Shown here piece after piece: positions 60,771-64,000 of a DNA stretch of 64,000 nucleotides. The translations under genes and the position numbers were made by a program. The DNA lies in contig JAZGUH010000259.1 in the NCBI GenBank assembly GCA_037893225.1, positions 434,001-498,000 on the forward strand, in the 5' to 3' direction. How positions within the stretch are numbered: position 1 is the first letter of the stretch; each line of letters starts with the position of its first letter. The notes beneath the pieces were generated by a model. The model ran no database searches. It was not told the origin of the DNA and saw only the letters and a list, made by a program, of their open reading frames with translations. This DNA comes from Hippasteria phrygiana (lineage: Eukaryota > Echinodermata > Asteroidea > Valvatida > Goniasteridae).

Positions 60771-61261
60771 TCTTATTCCAACAACTGTACGGTCGAACAG
60801 TTGATCGTTTTCCCCAAATCAATATTTTCGACAGCTGTCATGGACGCGGCCATTTTGTCTTTCTTTCTTAACGTGACGTAATTCGGTGAGGTCGTAGCCT
60901 CGATTCAATTCTGAATTCGCTGGTGTACTGCTTGGGAAACACGTAGCCTGATGAACCTTTCAAATATACAGACTTGATTAAAGCCTAAAAAATGTAGACC
61001 CCCGGCAAAATGTAGAGGGCGCTATGCTAACTTTTGTGCGTATCGAGTATGTCATGTGTGCTGTTGACATGACTATTTTTTGGGGGGGAGGGAAATACGA
61101 ATTTGTCACTTGCTACATGTAGCTGTTCATAATTATAAATGGCCATTCATAATCATATAATCGTTTCCTTCTTCCATGATATAATCATCCTAGTATAAAT
61201 TCTAAGATTGACGAAGTTGCAAAAGTCTATTATTTCTGAAAGTGGTGACGATGTACTAGAA
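60771..61261. promoter_or_regulatory. Putative divergent promoter region
   Basis: 490 bp between the RAB3GAP2 start codon (minus) and the candidate exon at 61262 (plus). The half next to RAB3GAP2 (60770-60960) is richer in CG dinucleotides than the surroundings. No TATA box seen. Inferred from gene arrangement only. Confidence 0.4.
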
Positions 61262-61310
61262 ATGGACGATCTGGAATTGAATCCAAGAATTTTATCAGCC
61301 ACGAAGAAAG
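61262..61310 (+). CDS. Candidate first coding exon of a DDX56-like DEAD-box helicase gene
   Basis: ATG at 61262 (purine at -3, G at +4) encodes MDDLELNPRILSATKK and stops at donor AAAG|GTTTGT. The pattern (x-L-E-L-D/N-x-R-L/I-L-x-A) is like the N-terminal lead-in of DDX56-type DEAD-box proteins, which comes just before the LGW..PTLIQ (Q motif) block; those helicases act in 60S ribosome assembly in the nucleolus. No further exon is visible: the sequence to the right is satellite. The peptide is only 16 residues, so this could be chance. Confidence 0.35.
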
Positions 61311-61588
61311 GTTTGTAAAGTTAAACTTTAAATAATCAGTAGATATTTAGACCGGTGTGAAGTTGGTTCCTTATTCGATATTCGACATTCAATATTGAAC
61401 CAGTAACCAGTTCCTTATTCGATATTCCAATACACAACACACGGTGTACAAACCCGCCATGACTCGCCGAACCCAAAGTCGTATACACGTTCGGAAATGA
61501 CTACTAGACTGGTTTACTGTCCCACCAAGAATAACGGACTTTGTTAAGACCCGTAGCCAAAGCAGCAGTAATAGTGTGTGTCGGATGA

Positions 61589-61607
61589 GGGGGGGGGGGG
61601 GGGGGGG
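61589..61607 (+). repeat. Poly-G tract
   Basis: About 19 G in a row. Confidence 0.9.
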
Positions 61608-61689
61608 TTGCGGTTTCAGGATAGTGGATCTCAACACGGATCAAGTTGTTTTGACGTGATCTAGAGCTTTATTATTATTATTTTTTTTA

Positions 61690-64000
61690 AAGATGCGTTT
61701 GGCAAATTGATTTTACATTTCAGGTCACATTTCGCCATTAGGTTTGTACACAAAATCAACGCCCGTGAACAATCCCCTTTAAAGTATGAAGGACCCCCTG
61801 CACCGGGCAAGACTAGTGATAGAGGGATAGAGAGGGACCCAGAGATCCGTTAAAAAATAGTGCCCACCTGGTGCAGGGGGTTCCAGTATTTTTAAAGATT
61901 TTTTAAAGATGCGTTTATCTTAATGCACAGATCGCCATTAGGTTTGTACACAAAACCAACGCCCGTGAACAATCCCCTTTAAAGTATGAAGGACCCCCTG
62001 CACCGGGCAAGACTAGTGATAGAGGGATGCAGAGGGACCCAGAGAACCGTTAAAAAATAGTGCCCACCTGGTGCAGGGAGTTCGAGTATTTTTAAAGATT
62101 TTTTAAAGATGCGTTTATCTGAATGCACAGATCGCCATTAGGTTTGTACACAAAATTAACGCCCGTCAACAATCCCCTTTAAAGTATGAAGGACCCCCTG
62201 CACCGGGCAAGACTAGTGATAGAGAGATGCAGAGGGACCCAGAGAACCGTTAAAAAATAGTGCCCACCTGGTGCAGGGGGTTCCAGTATTTGTTTATTTT
62301 TTTTAAAGATGCGTTTATCTTAATGCCCAGATCGCCATTAGGTTTGTACACAAAATCAACGCCCGTGAACAATCCCCTTTAAAGTATGAAGGACCCCCTG
62401 CACCGGGCAAGACTAGTGATAGAGGGATAGAGAGGGACCCAGAGATCCGTTAAAAAATAGTGCCCACCTGGTGCAGGGGGTTCCAGTATTTTTAAAGATT
62501 TTTTAAAGATGCGTTTATCTTAATGCACAGATCGCCATTAGGTTTGTACACAAAACCAACGCCCGTGAACAATCCCCTTTAAAGTATGAAGGACCCCCTG
62601 CACCGGGCAAGACTAGTGATAGAGGGATGCAGAGGGACCCAGAGAACCGTTAAAAAATAGTGCCCACCTGGTGCAGGGAGTTCGAGTATTTTTAAAGATT
62701 TTTTAAAGATGCGTTTATCTTAATGCACAGATCGCCATTAGGTTTGTACACAAAATTAACGCCCGTCAACAATCCCCTTTAAAGTATGAAGGACCCCCTG
62801 CACCGGGCAAGACTAGTGATAGAGAGATGCAGAGGGACCCAGAGAACCGTTAAAAAATAGTGCCCACCTGGTGCAGGGGGTTCCAGTATTTGTTTATTTT
62901 TTTTAAAGATGCGTTTATCTTAATGCCCAGATCGCCATTAGGTTTGTACACAAAATCAACGCCCGTGAACAATCCCCTTTAAAGTATGAAGGACCCCCTG
63001 CACCGGGCAAGACTAGTGATGGAGGGATGCAGAGGGACCCAGAGAACCGTTAAAAAATAGTGCCCACCTGGTGCAGGGGGTTCCAGTATTTTTAAAGATT
63101 TTTTAAAGATGCGTTTATCTTAATGCACAGATCGCCATTAGGTTTGTACACAAAATCAACGCCCGTGAACAATCCCCTTTAAAGTATGAAGGACCCCCTG
63201 CACCGGGCAAGACTAGTGATGGAGGGATGCAGAGGGACCCAGAGATCCGTTAAAAAATAGTGCCCACCTGGTGCAGGGGGATCCAGTATTTTTAAAGATT
63301 TTTTAAAGATGCGTTTATCTTAATGCACAGATCGCCATCAGGTTTGTACACAAAACCAACGCCCGTGAACAATCCCCTTTAAAGTATGAAGGACCCCCTG
63401 CACCGGGCAAGACTAGTGATAGAGGGATGCAGAGGGACCCAGAGATTCGTTAAAAAATAGTGCCCACCTGGTGCAGGGGGTTCCAGTATTTTTAAAGATT
63501 TTTTAAAGATGCGTTTATCTTAATGCACAGATCGCCATTAGGTTTGTACACAAAATCAACGCCCATGAACAATCCCCTTTAAAGTATGAAGGACCCCCTG
63601 CACCGGGCAAGACTAGTGATGGAGGGATGCAGAGGGACCCAGAGATCCGTTAAAAAATAGTGCCCACCTGGTGCAGGGGGTTCCAGTATTTTTAAAGATT
63701 TTTTAAAGATGCGTTTATCTTAATGCACAGATCGCCATTAGGTTTGTACACAAAATCAACGCCCGTGAACAATCCCCTTTAAAGTATGAAGGACCCCCTG
63801 CACCGGGCAAGACTAGTGATGGAGGGATGCAGAGGGACCCAGAGATCCGTTAAAAAATAGTGCCCACCTGGTGCAGGGGGTTCCAGTATTTTTAAAGATT
63901 TTTTAAGGATGCGTTTATCTTAATGCACAGATCGCCATCAGGTTTGTACACAAAACCAACGCCCGTGAACAATCCCCTTTAAAGTATGAAGGACCCCCTG
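61690..64000. repeat. 200-bp satellite array with 600-bp higher-order repeats, continues past window
   Basis: The marker CACCGGGCAAGACTAGTGAT recurs at exactly 61801, 62001, 62201, 62401, 62601, 62801, 63001, 63201, 63401, 63601 and 63801. The first copy starts in diverged sequence. Variants GGGATAGAGAGG, AAAATTAACGCCCGTCAAC and GTTTATTTTTTTT recur every 600 bp in the first two cycles. Each monomer contains an inverted pair, GGACCCCCTGCACCGGGC and GCCCACCTGGTGCAGGGGG, able to form a hairpin. Confidence 0.95.

Noticed and set aside
61389..61637. 82-codon minus-strand open frame with poly-Pro
   Set aside because: The proline run is the poly-G tract read in reverse; no other support.

Overview
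The window is animal nuclear DNA: GT-AG introns, dispersed SINE and MITE families, satellites and minisatellites, and no operons. A single-exon TRIM/NHL gene, a marine-invertebrate style of repeats and a vertebrate-like RAB3GAP2 exon structure suggest an invertebrate deuterostome (echinoderm, hemichordate or cephalochordate). The sequence alone does not settle the species.

Nearly the whole window is one gene on the minus strand, the orthologue of RAB3GAP2, the non-catalytic subunit of the Rab3 GAP / Rab18 GEF complex. I traced 28 coding exons from the start codon at 60770 down to 1649. All introns are GT-AG and every exon phase joins correctly, giving 4065 nt or 1355 codons without a stop. 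The last roughly 85-110 residues and the stop codon lie beyond base 1.

The largest intron (26789-41337, between exons 10 and 11) carries a complete single-exon gene in the opposite orientation: a RING / B-box / coiled-coil / NHL TRIM protein at 31210-33249. About 490 bp upstream of the RAB3GAP2 start, on the plus strand, is a short candidate first exon (61262-61310) whose peptide resembles the N-terminus of DDX56-type DEAD-box helicases. If real, the two genes share a divergent promoter.

The introns are packed with mobile-element relics: (i) at least four non-autonomous hAT-like elements, three with perfect 8-bp target duplications, two of them built largely of minisatellite arrays at both ends and one keeping a BED-finger-like transposase scrap; (ii) several families of TTAA-flanked MITEs; (iii) TA-flanked MITEs and a mariner transposase fragment; (iv) tRNA-derived repeats and SINEs; (v) long foldback hairpins; (vi) two clear cases of one element nested in another.

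Tandem arrays include a 37/111-bp minisatellite in the last visible intron (2160-3450), 12-mer and 11-mer arrays, a two-block 8-mer array (39010-39525), and a 200-bp satellite with 600-bp higher-order structure that begins near 61690 and runs off the right edge. I see no virus, toxin gene, CRISPR array or functional tRNA/rRNA gene.
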